DNA of 32,341 nt from Entrophospora sp. SA101 (taxonomy: Eukaryota > Glomeromycota > Glomeromycetes > Entrophosporales > Entrophosporaceae). Location of the stretch: assembly GCA_958430865.1 (NCBI GenBank), contig CAUDNR010004084.1, forward strand, positions 1 through 32,341, read 5' to 3'. The position numbers were made by a program, and so were the translations under genes. Shown piece by piece: positions 20,838 to 31,469 of this stretch (position 1 is its first letter; the number at the start of each line of letters is the position of its first letter). Under the pieces are notes generated by a model. The model searched no databases, was not told the DNA's origin, and worked only from the letters and a program-made list of their open reading frames with translations.

Positions 20838-21865
20838 ATGAGTAGTCGAAGAACAACCTTGTTTGTAGCTGGCTTTGGCTCTCAAATACGTGCAAGAGAT
20901 TTGGCATATGAGTTTGAAAGGTATTATGAAACGATTAAACACTTTATCATTCCATTATTTAGTATTTTAAGAAAACTTCACAAGTTATTAATTTTTATTC
21001 ATATATATATATATATTAATGCAGATATGGACGTTTGATCCGATGTGACATTCCTGCTCCGAGAAGTTATCAATCTAAGCCGTAAATATTGATTAATTAA
21101 TTTTTATATATAATATATGTTGAAAGAAATAATTTTTAATTCTAGAGAATTATTTTTTTTATGAATATCATGTTTACAAAAAAGATATGCATTTGTTGAA
21201 TTTGAAGATGAAAGAGATGCTGAGGATGCTTATTATGAAATGCACAGTCGTAGAATTTATGGATATACTTTAAATATTCAGGTTTTAAAATAATACTTAT
21301 TATATATTAATTATATATAAACATATAAGATAAATATTTGATTGATTAAATCATTCTTTTAAATCAATATTGTTTTATTTAGTGGGCAAAAAATGCACCA
21401 TCTAGATCTTGGCGTTATGAAAGTAGCAGCAGAAATTCACCTCATCGTCGTCGTTCCATAACCCCGCCATCACGTACCAGAAGACATAGATCTCTTTCTC
21501 GCTCACGTTCTCGCTCACGTTCACGTTCACGTTCTCGTACACCACTCAGTAGAAACAGGTCAAAATCTAAAACACGCTCTCTTTCAAGATCACGTTCTCG
21601 TACAAGAGATCGTGCCCGGTCCTCTGTTGCGCGTAGAAGTCGTACCCGTTCTAGATCACCAGCAAAAGATATAACAACAACAAATGGTGATGAAAAAATT
21701 GAAGTTAAAAATGAAATGTCAACATCAACGCCACCACCAAAGGATGCTGAAATGAGGAGTGCGTCACGTTCACCACCACCAGCACCTATAAAGGAAGAAT
21801 TTTCATCTCCAAACGGTCAGCCTGCTTCATCTCCTCCATCTCCATCTCCTCCACAAAAAGATTAA
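20838..21865 (+). CDS. Single-RRM SR-family splicing factor, 239 aa, 4 exons
   Basis: Exons are 20838-20920, 21025-21081, 21185-21281 and 21383-21865; all are GT-AG with phases closing. Residues ~6-80 are an RRM: RNP2 is LFVAGFG and RNP1-like is KPYAFVEFED, with DAEDAYYEMHSRRI following. Residues ~95-160 form the RS domain, with long RS/RSRSRS runs and RTPLSRNRSKS. A Pro/Ser-rich tail ends SPPSPSPPQKD. SR proteins bind exonic enhancers and recruit U1/U2AF in pre-mRNA splicing; the RS domain is phosphorylated by SRPK/CLK kinases. The RRM resembles fission-yeast Srp1-type factors. It starts at the first ATG of the frame and is divergent from the WD40 gene. It fits a genome rich in short introns. 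Confidence 0.93.
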
Positions 21866-23080
21866 CCTTTTAAAAGTTTCGTAAATAAAAATAAAAATCA
21901 CTATTTAAAAAAAAGGAATATTTTTAAGAAGTGAAAGAGAGATGCTGTGTTTTATATGGTATTATTTACCATGTAACGGTTTTTTTTTATATTCTATTTT
22001 TTCAATTATCATCCTTGAGTTACCAATGATTAAATAGACAATATATATATATATATATATATAGTTAATTCTTTCAGATTTATTTTTATCATTTCCTTTT
22101 TTTTATTCTCAAGATTTTTAACCCTTATAAATATATTGTTGCTTATTGATTATGGACATTTATTATGGGAATTTGGAATCTTTTTGATTTTTTTTTTTCA
22201 AAAACAAAAAATGAAGATTTGTGAAATTATTGAATACTACACACGAGTCAGTTTATATTGTTATTCTTCAAATTGTGTGCAGTTATCGGCTACGAAACGG
22301 ATCGGTCGGTCGCAAGGTTATATCTCGTGGTGGTTTCAAAATTGAATATTCTACCACCACCACTACCACCACTACCACCATCATCATCATTGAAAATTAA
22401 ACCTTTCCTTACCGAAACAATTCATGGATTTCTTCATTCATCCATCGTACCACATACACATTACTACCCAAACGACCACTGCATTGCACATAATGAAAAG
22501 TATATTACTTTATTTTAATTTTAACAATAATAATAGTTATAGCAAATGACGATTGGTTATTCTAACAAGTAATGATGTTACTTAAAAAGCATTATTATTA
22601 TTATGTTAAAGGGGATTTTTCCTACAAGTTACCACCACCACCACCACCACCACCCTCTCTACCACGCACTACCATGTTACTTTTATTACCATCATCGGTA
22701 TCTCTACATTTATCAATTTGTTCGATTTTATTTTCAATAACTCAAATCTACGAAAATGAAAATTACAGAAACGTAAATAATAATAATGATAATTACAATA
22801 ATTTCTTGTTTTATTATTATATTATTATATTTAATTTAAATTCTTCATGGACACGTAGAATCAGTTATCTAAAGTTTCTTATTTGGTTGGATCACATGTC
22901 CAACAACGATTAATAGATAAACGAAGAATACCATTTACTATTGCAACCCGTAACAATTGTTTGCAAACAGTTTATTTTACAAACTATGTTTATGTATCAA
23001 AAATCAAATATTGCAGCAAATAGTATTATCACTAACCATATTTATTAAATGTACTGGATGTAATGACATCTATGAATCCA
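21866..23080. other. Intergenic with microsatellites
   Basis: Begins with the SR gene's 3' UTR. It carries (AT)n at 22040-22064, (CCA)n-type runs at ~22350-22380 and ~22632-22660, and ATT-rich stretches. Open frames at 22136-22913 are made largely of these simple repeats and are not accepted as genes. Part of 22950-23080 could be upstream remains of the RPA1 pseudogene, but the similarity is too weak to claim. Confidence 0.45.
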
Positions 23081-23084
23081 AAAA

Positions 23085-23470
23085 CATCAACTTGTCACAG
23101 AACAATCATCACCATCTCAATCATCAACAGCACCTTCTTCAGATACATTAGAAATCAAAGACATTGATTTCTCTTATTATTCTGTGTATGTATATTAATT
23201 ATTTTTTGAGAATATTAATCATTAAAGCTATGTATTGTTTTATTTTATTATTTGTTTAGAATAAACATTAAAGCATATGTAGTTCTTAAATCAAGGATTT
23301 ATACCTGATCCAATAATCGTGGTCAAGGAAGGCTTTTCAATGTTGTTTTGATGGATAAATCTGCACGAATTACGGATGGAAAAGAAAGTTTGGTGTATTC
23401 ATATTATTCATTCTGTCCACACCTATACGTGTTGAAGTTGGTCACGCTGAAGATGAATTGTCACAGCTAA
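23085..23470 (+). pseudogene. RPA1 (replication protein A large subunit) pseudogene fragment, DNA-binding domain A
   Basis: Plus-strand frame 23264 onward reads NIKAYVVLKSRIYT, then a TGA at 23306, then SNNRGQGRLFNVVLMDKSAR. This matches the start of OB-fold DBD-A of RPA70 (family pattern KARVTNKS.IRTWSN.RGEGKLF.V.L.DES). The TGA stands where the conserved Trp codon TGG would be. An upstream Ser/Thr-rich linker-like piece (SPSQSSTAPSSD, ~23113-23150) and an intron-like GTGTATG...TTTGTTTAG precede it. After ~23400 similarity fades and stops follow. RPA1 coats single-stranded DNA in replication and repair; this copy cannot make a functional subunit. A complete RPA1 gene must lie elsewhere. Confidence 0.65.
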
Positions 23471-24308
23471 TGGAGCATTGAAGTTTATAATAATCCATTG
23501 GCTTCGAAAATGCGCCGTGATCGAAAAAAGTAAAGGAATATACTTACAATGTAATGGTGATCGACACTCAATGTGAATCATGGATATCTTAAATAAAATC
23601 CTAAAAAACGGACAATTCCAATTATTGGAACAATTTGAGCAGAATGGTTTACATAAAGTCCATTTTGGGGAATTATTTACCATTGATTTTTATTATCCGA
23701 TGATGTAAAAGAAATCGAAAAACCGATATACAAGCTCTATAGTCGCAAATCATTTCATGCATTCACTGTTAATAAGCAAGATCACAATCTTCAGCCTAAT
23801 ATCAACATAATCTGCTCGGCAGAAAATTAAAAGTAGTTAATGTGAAGTCAATTTTCGACGAAAGAAAAACCTCACGCTGATGTTGAACAAACTTCTAACT
23901 CGAACCTGAAGGATGTCGAAACTCAAATGTATTTTAATTGGTTGCAAGCTCATCAAATACGCTTCTTTTTGATATAATGCATCTCAATTGGTTGCAAACA
24001 TGTCTGATATTGTTGCAAACACATCTCATCTTTGCTGCTAGATCGTGATCGCTTTTTTATTTATTAAATATCCTTCATAGCACATTAATCGTTCACTAAG
24101 AGAGAATATCCCAATTAATCAATGTGCTAAACAATTTGGGAATTATATAGAAAATAAGGTTACAGTAAAGAAATTACTTATCTCTTGAACAGTCGGAGTG
24201 TAACACAAATTAGTTTTGATCATTCTTATTGGTCAATTTAACGATCAGCAAAGTAATTGACCAACTTTTACAAAACCACAAAGGACAACAACCGGATTTT
24301 TATTTATA
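23471..24308. other. Intergenic, no gene recognised
   Basis: Short frames only, all stopped within about 90 codons. It contains two copies of CAATTGGTTGCAA-like sequence (near 23937 and 23988) with a related third, TTGTTGCAAACA, near 24013. May include further decayed pseudogene material. Confidence 0.4.
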
Positions 24309-24494
24309 CAGTGCGGATCATCTGTACTCAAAAGTTAAAATTTTTGAAATATTATGTGATCTACATATTGGATTAAAAAAAAAACCTACCACCATTCAAT
24401 TCAGCTTTAAAAAGAGGGTCTATTAATCTAAAAAAAAATTTGTCTCATTTTCTTTTAAATTTGAAGTTATGCAACATAGATGATCTGCACCGTA
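24309..24494. mobile_element. 186-bp MITE flanked by TA
   Basis: The left end CAGTGCGGATCATCTGTAC and the reverse-complemented right end CGGTGCAGATCATCTATGT match at about 15 of 19 bases. The element is flanked by TA at 24307-24308 and 24495-24496, consistent with a Tc1/mariner-superfamily MITE. No coding capacity; the short open frame crossing it (24229-24426) is not a gene. Confidence 0.6.
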
Positions 24495-24498
24495 GATT

Positions 24499-24566
24499 AA
24501 TCGGCTAAATCTCAAAAGAACATTTTTATTTTCGTATAATTTTATCGGCTACCAATAGCCGATTAA
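24499..24566. repeat. Nested inverted repeats upstream of the NAD kinase gene
   Basis: TTAATCGGCTA (24499-24509) pairs perfectly with TAGCCGATTAA (24556-24566). The right half also forms its own hairpin, ATCGGCTA-CCAA-TAGCCGAT (24544-24563). It lies about 130-200 bp upstream of the NAD kinase start, so it could be a regulatory hairpin or a transposon remnant. Confidence 0.55.
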
Positions 24567-24616
24567 CCGTTTAAGGGATAGCGTTAATCATAATGAAATG
24601 TAATAAATTATTTTGA

Positions 24617-24621
24617 CCAAT
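24617..24621 (+). promoter_or_regulatory. CCAAT box of the NAD kinase gene
   Basis: GACCAATCA lies 77 bp upstream of the start codon, a usual position for a CCAAT-binding (Hap/NF-Y) site. No clear TATA box is seen between it and the ATG. Confidence 0.4.
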
Positions 24622-24697
24622 CAAAATAAAAACGTGGTGCGACAGACCAAAAAAATCGATTTTATTGTTCCTTGTATGTGTAAGTGATAAAGTAAAA

Positions 24698-26776
24698 ATG
24701 AATAAAAAAAGTGTAATAATTAACGATAATAATAATAATAACAATACCACTACTGTTAGCAATAATAGTGGCAGCAACAACAACAACAGTAACAATAGTA
24801 GGGGCAATTTTCAAAAAACAAATAATAACATTAAGAATCAAAAGCCAAAATTACAACTTCTATCAAATGATCATCTATTAGGCGCAAAAGCACCAACATC
24901 ACCGCAATCACAACTAACAACAACAACACCCAAATCACCATGTTTTGTACATTCACATATTGATCCAACATTATTATCGAAAACTTTATCAGATATTGTT
25001 AACATATGTGACAATAAAGAACCAACAGATTATTCAGAATTGGCAGAAACTGCCGTTGAAGTGCGAGAAATATCTAAAAAATTGGGACAAGCACGCATAC
25101 AAAGTGTCGTGGAAACTGTATTGATTGTGACAAAACCTGGTGATTCGAAATTAATCGCTCTGACAAAAGAATTAGTGATGTCTTTGATTACTACGCCTAG
25201 GTTTGGTAAAAGTCACGGAGTCATTGTTTACGTAGACATATCATTAAAAAGTTCAAAGAAGTTTGATTATAAAGGATTGATTAACGGTTCATCGATTATT
25301 GGAAGTCATTTGAAGTTCTGGACACCAGAATTGTGTGCCGCTAGTCCTGAGATTTTTAATTTAGTGTTAACAGTAAGGATTTTAGATTTATTATTAGTAT
25401 GTAATTAAATCAATCTTTTTATGTTATTTAATAATAAAATTATATTTAGCTTGGTGGTGACGGAACAGTTTTGTATACTTCATGGTTATTTCAAAAAGTT
25501 GTTCCGCCAGTGTTAGCTTTTCATTTAGGATCTTTAGGATTTTTAACAAATTTTGACTTTAAAGATTATAAAAAACATCTGACGAATTCGATGGAAAAAG
25601 GGATACGAGTAAACTTACGAATGAGATTCACCTGTACAGTATATCGCCGAGTTCAAAATCCAGAACATCAAATAAAAGCTAAAAGATGCACTGAGACAGG
25701 TGAGATAATGATGCAACATATAATAAATGGCAAATCCAATTGGGCGGACGTGGAGAATCATAATCATAGTGAACATCATCAGTGTTCAATGGACAAAGAT
25801 TTGCCTTGTTTGATTACACATCCGTCAGAATCATTTGAGGTTTTAAATGATTTGGTGGTGGATCGTGGAGCTGGACCGTATATGAGCTTGTTGGAATTAT
25901 TTGGTGATAATCAACATTTAACGACAGTTCAAGCCGATGGGTTGGTAGTTTCCACACCTACAGGATCTACTGCTTATTCGGTTTCGGCCGGTGGTTCACT
26001 TGTTCATCCAGGGATTCCGGCACTTTTGATCACGCCCATATGTCCGCATACATTATCGTTTCGACCTATGCTTTTGCCAGATTCATTGGAGTTGCGAATC
26101 TGTGTACCATACAATAGTCGTAGTACGGCATGGGCAAGTTTTGATGGAAGGGGTAGAATTGAGTTGAAACGTAAGTTGTATTATTATTTAATATTGGGGG
26201 GAGGGAATTAAAATGACGATCATATAATGATTGATGTTATTAATAGAGGGAGATCATATTAAAGTCACTCCATCAAAGTTTCCATTTCCAACTGTATGCC
26301 TTGAATCACAATCCAATGATTGGTTCAATTCGATTTCACGTTGTTTACGTTGGAATGAACGCGAGAGACAAAAAGGGTTTGTGGTGTTTGAAGAAGGATC
26401 AGATATTAACGAAGATGTAAATGAGGAGGAAAAGGAAGAGCTTGACGAAGAGGGTAAATTGGGAAAGTATAAAGTGGATGAAAATAGTGAACAAGGTGAA
26501 TTGCAAGAATTGATAGGCGGTATAAATCTTAATGTTAGTAGTAACGGCGGTAATAGTAGTGGTGGTAGTAATAATAATAGTGTTATTGATGGTAGTGATA
26601 GTATTAATGTTAGTGAAAGTGTTGTTGGTAAGCAAAGACACCAAAAGTATCATCATCGCAATGGAAATACTTTTGCATGGCGTGGAGGGAACGACTGTTC
26701 TGATAGTGCTACAAGTGACGTTGAAGAGTGGCAAGTAGTTAGTCGTTTAAAAAATAAGAAAAAGCATCAAAAATAA
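24698..26776 (+). CDS. NAD kinase (ATP-NAD kinase), 641 aa, 3 exons
   Basis: Exons are 24698-25372, 25450-26170 and 26247-26776; introns are GT-AG and phases close. NAD kinase phosphorylates NAD(H) with ATP to make NADP(H), feeding biosynthesis and redox defence. Diagnostic motifs: LGGDGTVL at ~226-233 (the first exon junction falls just before it), [13 protein letters not shown] (~247-259), NDLVVDRG (~358-365), [19 protein letters not shown] (~393-411) and [15 protein letters not shown] across the last junction. The N-terminal ~70 residues are Asn/Ser-rich low complexity. The last ~150 residues after the catalytic domain are acidic then Gly/Asn/Ser-rich, ending in a basic tail. The domain is complete and no catalytic residue is missing. 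The start is the first ATG of the frame; no mitochondrial presequence is evident, so it is likely a cytosolic, Utr1-like enzyme. A ~45-residue insert (~311-350, His/Asn-containing) interrupts the domain. Confidence 0.94.
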
Positions 26777-28676
26777 TTTTTACTTATTTAAACTTACCTA
26801 TTTAATAAATTTTTTTTAGACGTAAGATTTTTGTTTTTGTTTTTTTAAAGATTCTTCTTTTGTCCATAATTTTTTTTTTTTTTGTAAGATTTAGTATTTA
26901 ATATTTATCAATGTACAATATGTGTCGAAGGATGTAAAATATGGATGATAAAGAAAATAAATTACCATAAATTGACTAATTAATTACTAACAATCGTATA
27001 AAGATAGTCTTTGGCATTAAAATAATAATGAAGATATGATAAAACAATAGGATAATGATGAAACCAAAAAGGTAAAGAATTGAACTTTTCTCCCTTGTGT
27101 TGTTTCTATTTTGGTGATTCAATTTATTTTTGTTTAGTTTTGGCATTATTATTCATCTGTTATCTTCGTCGTACACTCAACATTAAATCAATCGTTCAAA
27201 ATAAAATGGGTTGATTGGTTTATTTTAAATTCATTGCAATTTAGGTAAAATAAATAAAGAAAAATGCTGGACCATTATATGTTAGATAAGCGGTTTTTTT
27301 TCTTCCACCAAAAAAACAAAGAAATTTATTTATTTATTAGGTCACAAAAAAGGGGGAATGAATTGTTAATAATGAATGACGAGAATAATCAGGAAGAATG
27401 AGGAAGAAGAAAGTTTTACATATTATTATCATAATCCTAATTGTGATCATGTAATTATTAGTATTATTACGTTGGATTACCTTTATATTTCTATATAGCC
27501 AATTTGCAAGAAAATTAACAGGTTTTATCAAGTTTTTTTTTCATTTCCTTTCTTCATAATGAATAAATTTCAAGACAACAACGACTATTAAACTAACATC
27601 ATATCATATCATATAAATACCGTATATATTAATAATATTATTATTATCAAGAACAATATTAAGAAATGACGTGAAACTTTAGATTGCTACGCACCAAATT
27701 GAATATATACCATTTATATATTGACATATAAGTAATTTGGTATTTTTTTTTTTTGACAAATATGATAATTTTCCGGTTTATTTGTTAGTCGACAAAGAAA
27801 AATTAAGGTGGAAATGAAAAAACTTAAAATAGTGTTTCAAATTAAAAAATTTAATGGACTTGGTCCCAAGAAACCAAAACAATAATAAATTATTTCGCAT
27901 TCGGTTATATTGATATCCATAAAAGTTATGAATGAATAAAAAAAAACTGGAAAATTCATAAACTTTAGGGAAAAAGTTTTGAAAATTTTATTATGTGCCA
28001 TTATGTGATGCTATTATACTTATATGAATGTATGTACGTGTGTGCACAGATAATCTTTAAAAAAAAAACCTTGCATAATCAACAAACAATAGGCCATGTG
28101 TTTCAAATCATGAAACTATTGTTATTTTTTTTTATTTATAGGTTGAAAACAATGGGTCAAAGTTGTGTTACTATTGTATGCATATTGAGCAACTTGGGTA
28201 TGCATAGATGACATATATGGATATTGAATTAAAATTTTTAATTTTCCTCTGACGTTGCATTCGCAAATAAATTAAATTTAACCATAAACGTACAGCACGC
28301 TATAGTATGCGTGTGATTTATTATAAAACGCGATATACGCACGCAGTAAAACAACAGATTGGAGATCATGTTAATTAGGGTGTTAAATAAATAATTTTGG
28401 TAGTTCAGGATGAATTTTTTCGTTGGTGAATTGTAGCAAGTTAGAAGTTTTAGTAGCCATTTTTTTGCTTATTAATAAATTTCTTTGTGATGAAAAAGAC
28501 TATAGAAAATGAATGAATACTTTGTAGGAAATAATTGCAAGAAAAATTTTTTTTTATTAAACGATTAATTGATCCTGGATTCTTTAATATATGAATATAT
28601 ATATATTTACTATGATAACAAGGATTTTTAAAATCAATTTATATTAAAACATAGAAGAAATCCGTGGTTTTGTAAG
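26777..28676. other. Intergenic, no gene recognised
   Basis: Begins with the NAD kinase 3' UTR (T-rich, with AATAAA-like AAAATAAATT near 26950-26962). The frames in it (27337-27531 minus, 27993-28211 plus) have no recognisable motif and are dominated by homopolymer runs. No inverted repeat of note was detected. Confidence 0.5.
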
Positions 28677-28686
28677 TATATAAAGG
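28677..28686 (+). promoter_or_regulatory. TATA box of the BTB gene
   Basis: TATATAAAGG is a strong TATA-box match about 160 bp upstream of the ATG. It is followed by a long A-rich 5' leader (28710-28846), typical of inducible genes in this kind of genome. Confidence 0.6.
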
Positions 28687-28846
28687 CCAAGGTTGAGATT
28701 GATCTTTTCAAAAAAATAAAAAAAAATAAAATAACAAAATAACAAAATACAAAATACAAAATCTTTTTTCTAAAAAAAAAAAAAAATTGAAAAATCAAAT
28801 TTAATTAATAAAATTAATAAAATCAATATTTTTTTAAAAAACTTAA

Positions 28847-29353
28847 ATGCCAACATTAAAAAATAACAAAATGACCACAACAATAGAACATCATTACGTC
28901 GACCGCTGTGAAGAGCCATTTGATTGTAGCTTGATCGGTGTTGAAAATGGAAGCGATAAACCATTGAGCGTGCTTCTTGAATATCTTCACGAAATAGGAC
29001 CCGGATTTTTCAATGATAGGACAACAGCAGATTTGGAATTGAGGATTAATGGAATGAATCAATCGTTCTGGGTCCATAAAGAATATCTAGTCACACAATC
29101 CAGTTACTTCCGAAAAATTTATCAATATGCAAAGCCTAATGATTCAGCCATAATCACAGATTTACCAGATCCATCGAGCTTCGAACTAATCTTGGAATAT
29201 TTGTATACCGGAGATGGTGATAAATTATACGATCTCATGAATATCGATAATTATGACAATATTTGGCAAAATATGGAATATCTTGGATTAAGTGTCGAGG
29301 CAAAAACTATTTGTATTGCATTCTATCAAGCAAATGTCGAGGTTTCTAATTAG
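28847..29353 (+). CDS. Short BTB/POZ-domain protein, 168 aa
   Basis: Single-exon gene. Residues ~60-165 form a BTB/POZ fold: ADLELRINGMNQSFWVHKEYLVTQSSYFRKIYQ is the conserved entry (described by position ~61-93; note the H-K-x-x-L core), followed by TDLPDPSSFELILEYLYTGD (~113-132) and a closing helix pair. BTB domains dimerise and often link substrates to Cul3 ubiquitin ligases. No Kelch, TLDc, MATH or zinc finger follows, so it is a solitary BTB protein, a type greatly expanded in Rhizophagus-like fungi. The first ATG (28847) is used; a second in-frame ATG lies eight codons on (MTTTIEHHYV) and could be the true start. Confidence 0.9.
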   Translation: MPTLKNNKMTTTIEHHYVDRCEEPFDCSLIGVENGSDKPLSVLLEYLHEIGPGFFNDRTTADLELRINGMNQSFWVHKEYLVTQSSYFRKIYQYAKPNDSAIITDLPDPSSFELILEYLYTGDGDKLYDLMNIDNYDNIWQNMEYLGLSVEAKTICIAFYQANVEVSN

Positions 29354-30832
29354 GGTTTATAATTAATTTATTGTAATTTATTTTATTATTTTAATTCTGG
29401 CAAAATTATTTAAAATTTTTGGCAATCGGCAATTTTTTTAACTCGATTTCACGGTAATTTCGATTTATTTTTTTTTTTTTTTTAATATCTTTTCGCTTTA
29501 ACCTATTTTTTTTTTTTTCGGCAATATGCAAACAAACAAACACAATTTTACTTTTTACGTTTTATTGGATTTCTAATTTATGGCTTATGATTTATTTAAA
29601 GAGTTTTTGCGAATTCTTTTTCTTAAATTCTTAGGAAATTTTATGGCAAATTTTATTTTTAAATACGTTGTTACACAAATTAATATCGTTCTTAGTCAAG
29701 AGGTAGGTAGGTACTTTTGCTGTTAGTCATCAAGGTATGTTTGTGAACTCCAAAACAGTGATGCACATTGAAATGGATTGGAACTTCCAATTCCAATCTT
29801 TATGTCGTTTACTTTTCACGCTATCTTCTTCATCTTCGTTATCTGTTAAATTGAAAATTTCATCCATTCTTTGGCACTCAAAACATTAACACAAAATTTA
29901 ACTTGTGGCTTTTTGTTTGTAAAGTATGTATGTTCATGTAGCTCTTGTCAAACAGAAACAAATAAACCAATTAATACTAATTAATAAATCTTCTTTTATC
30001 ATGTATTATTTTTTAATCAACTGTTTTACAAAATGGGAAATTTTTTAATAAAAGTATTTAACGTTAGTTAATTATATTAAAACAGAAAATTCGATAAAAT
30101 TTCGTTTTTATTATTGAATTTTATTGGCTGTAATGGTTTAAAGTCCAATTCCAATGCACATAAACTATTGAAAGGCCTGTGACTTCCAAAACGTTCCGAT
30201 TCCAATGCGCAACACAACGTCAAGAAGTATTTAAACATCTTGAATTCATTAGAGGAATTTCAAACACGTAATAATAACTTTGTAATAATTAATTAATTAA
30301 TAACAATAAATAAACACATTTAAATTATTCACGAGTTGTTGTATAATTGAAGAGAAAAAGCCATTGTGAATTGTTTCTACCTTTAAATTATTGGTTAAGA
30401 ACCCCTTTTAAATTTGCTATAAAGGAAAATCTATCTAGTTTAGAATTAAAATCTCGGTAGGATACACGATCGCATTATTTTTAAAAAAGAGGAATTTCCT
30501 TGGGAATCTTGTGACTAACTTTTATGCCAAACTTCTTGATAATAACCATAGGAATATATGGAATAAACTTCTAATTTCGGACAGCTATTTATCAATGAAT
30601 ATGCCCCGGTTTGCTTTTATCTAAATTTACATGTAAGAATTACTTCAAATAATTTTTTTTGTTCAATAACAATTATTAAATTTATACAGTATATTTACTT
30701 TTTTTTTACAATATAATATCAATTGATTGTTTTTATTTTTATGGCATTTTTACATAGTAGATTGCAAATTTTCGGCAAATTTCAATACGCAAACCTGTTA
30801 CTATCTAATGATATTTCAGGGTCCTATTTTTA
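29354..30832. other. Intergenic with a possible degraded hAT-type MITE
   Basis: T-rich 3' UTR of the BTB gene, then spacer. Near 29757 the sequence CAGTGATGCACATTGAAATGG and near 30195-30215 the inverted-looking TTCCGATTCCAATGCGCAAC partly match, with GGAACTTCC/TTCCAATTCC motifs inside. This may mark a ~460-bp degraded hAT-like element, but the right terminus and target duplication are not clear. No gene found. Confidence 0.35.
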
Positions 30833-30967
30833 CAGTCAAACATTCTCACAGCGGACTATAATTAGTAACCTTGCCACAGCAGACTATAATTAGTAATCTT
30901 GCTATAACGAATTTTAAAATAAAATTTTCTAATGTGTCCGTTCATCCGCTGTGACAAGGTTTGACTG
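30833..30967. mobile_element. Pogo/Tigger-like MITE, ~135 bp
   Basis: The ends are inverted copies: CAGTCAAACATTCTCACAGC on the left and, in reverse complement, CAGTCAAACCTTGTCACAGC on the right. The CAGTCAAACC end and an internal GCTATAACGAATTTT resemble pogo-type termini. Inside is a 28-bp tandem duplication (30848-30903, two copies of CACAGCRGACTATAATTAGT plus the following eight bases). A TA precedes the left end; the right-hand TA is not intact. Confidence 0.6.
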
Positions 30968-31007
30968 TGTTATCATTTTTTTAAATAAATTGTAAAATAG
31001 TGTTCCA

Positions 31008-31125
31008 TGTCGCAATCCAAAAAAGGAAACCAAAGTGGTCGCAAAGGTGGTTGCAACCAGGTGTCGCAAACCATCTTTATATGTCGCAAATATGGTTGCA
31101 ACCATCACCAAGAATTGCGACCAGC
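31008..31125. repeat. Cluster of TGTCGCAA and TGGTTGCAACCA motifs
   Basis: The perfect 12-bp palindrome TGGTTGCAACCA occurs at 31048-31059 and 31093-31104. TGTCGCAA occurs at 31008, 31062 and 31083, and related GGTCGCAA and TTGCGACC are interspersed. The arrangement is a mixture of direct and inverted copies, as in the subterminal region of a transposon or a binding-site array. Confidence 0.6.
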
Positions 31126-31377
31126 ATCTATATTGTAAAATAGCTTAAGAAAAATTTATGAATTTGTATATTAATTAAAATTATCTATCAGGATAGTATG
31201 ATGCAGGTCCTCTTAAACCACTAATTCTGTATGTGATTTTAAAAGAATAGAAGTTCATTTCTGTATATCATTTTTTAAAAAATAGCTCTGTTATGACATA
31301 TATTAGGACCTAATCTTTAACGTGACAGAGAGTTTTTTTCAAAATATTGATGGGCTGTTGAGTTCTATTTCTTTTTA

Positions 31378-31469
31378 GTACATATGTAAACTCAATAAGT
31401 CGGTCATGTGGGGGTGAGCTCATATGGCCAACTTATCGAGTGACCGACTTATCGAGTTTACATATGTAC
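31378..31469. repeat. Near-perfect 29-bp inverted repeat (foldback element)
   Basis: Arms 31378-31406 and 31441-31469 are inverted copies with one mismatch. Each contains ACATATGTAAACTC and the TAAGTCGGTCA unit; the loop is 34 bases. ACTTATCGAG occurs in the loop end and again in the right arm. CTCGATAAGTCGG-type ends are seen in pogo/Tigger-like elements, so this may be a very short MITE or two fused ends. Confidence 0.65.

Noticed and set aside
22136..22913. Overlapping plus-strand open frames of 69-113 codons
   Set aside because: Built mainly from CCA, ATT and T-run microsatellites, in three overlapping frames, with no motif.
26399..26738. Open frames on both strands over the end of the NAD kinase gene
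   Set aside because: Shadows of the Gly/Asn/Ser-rich coding repeat in exon 3.
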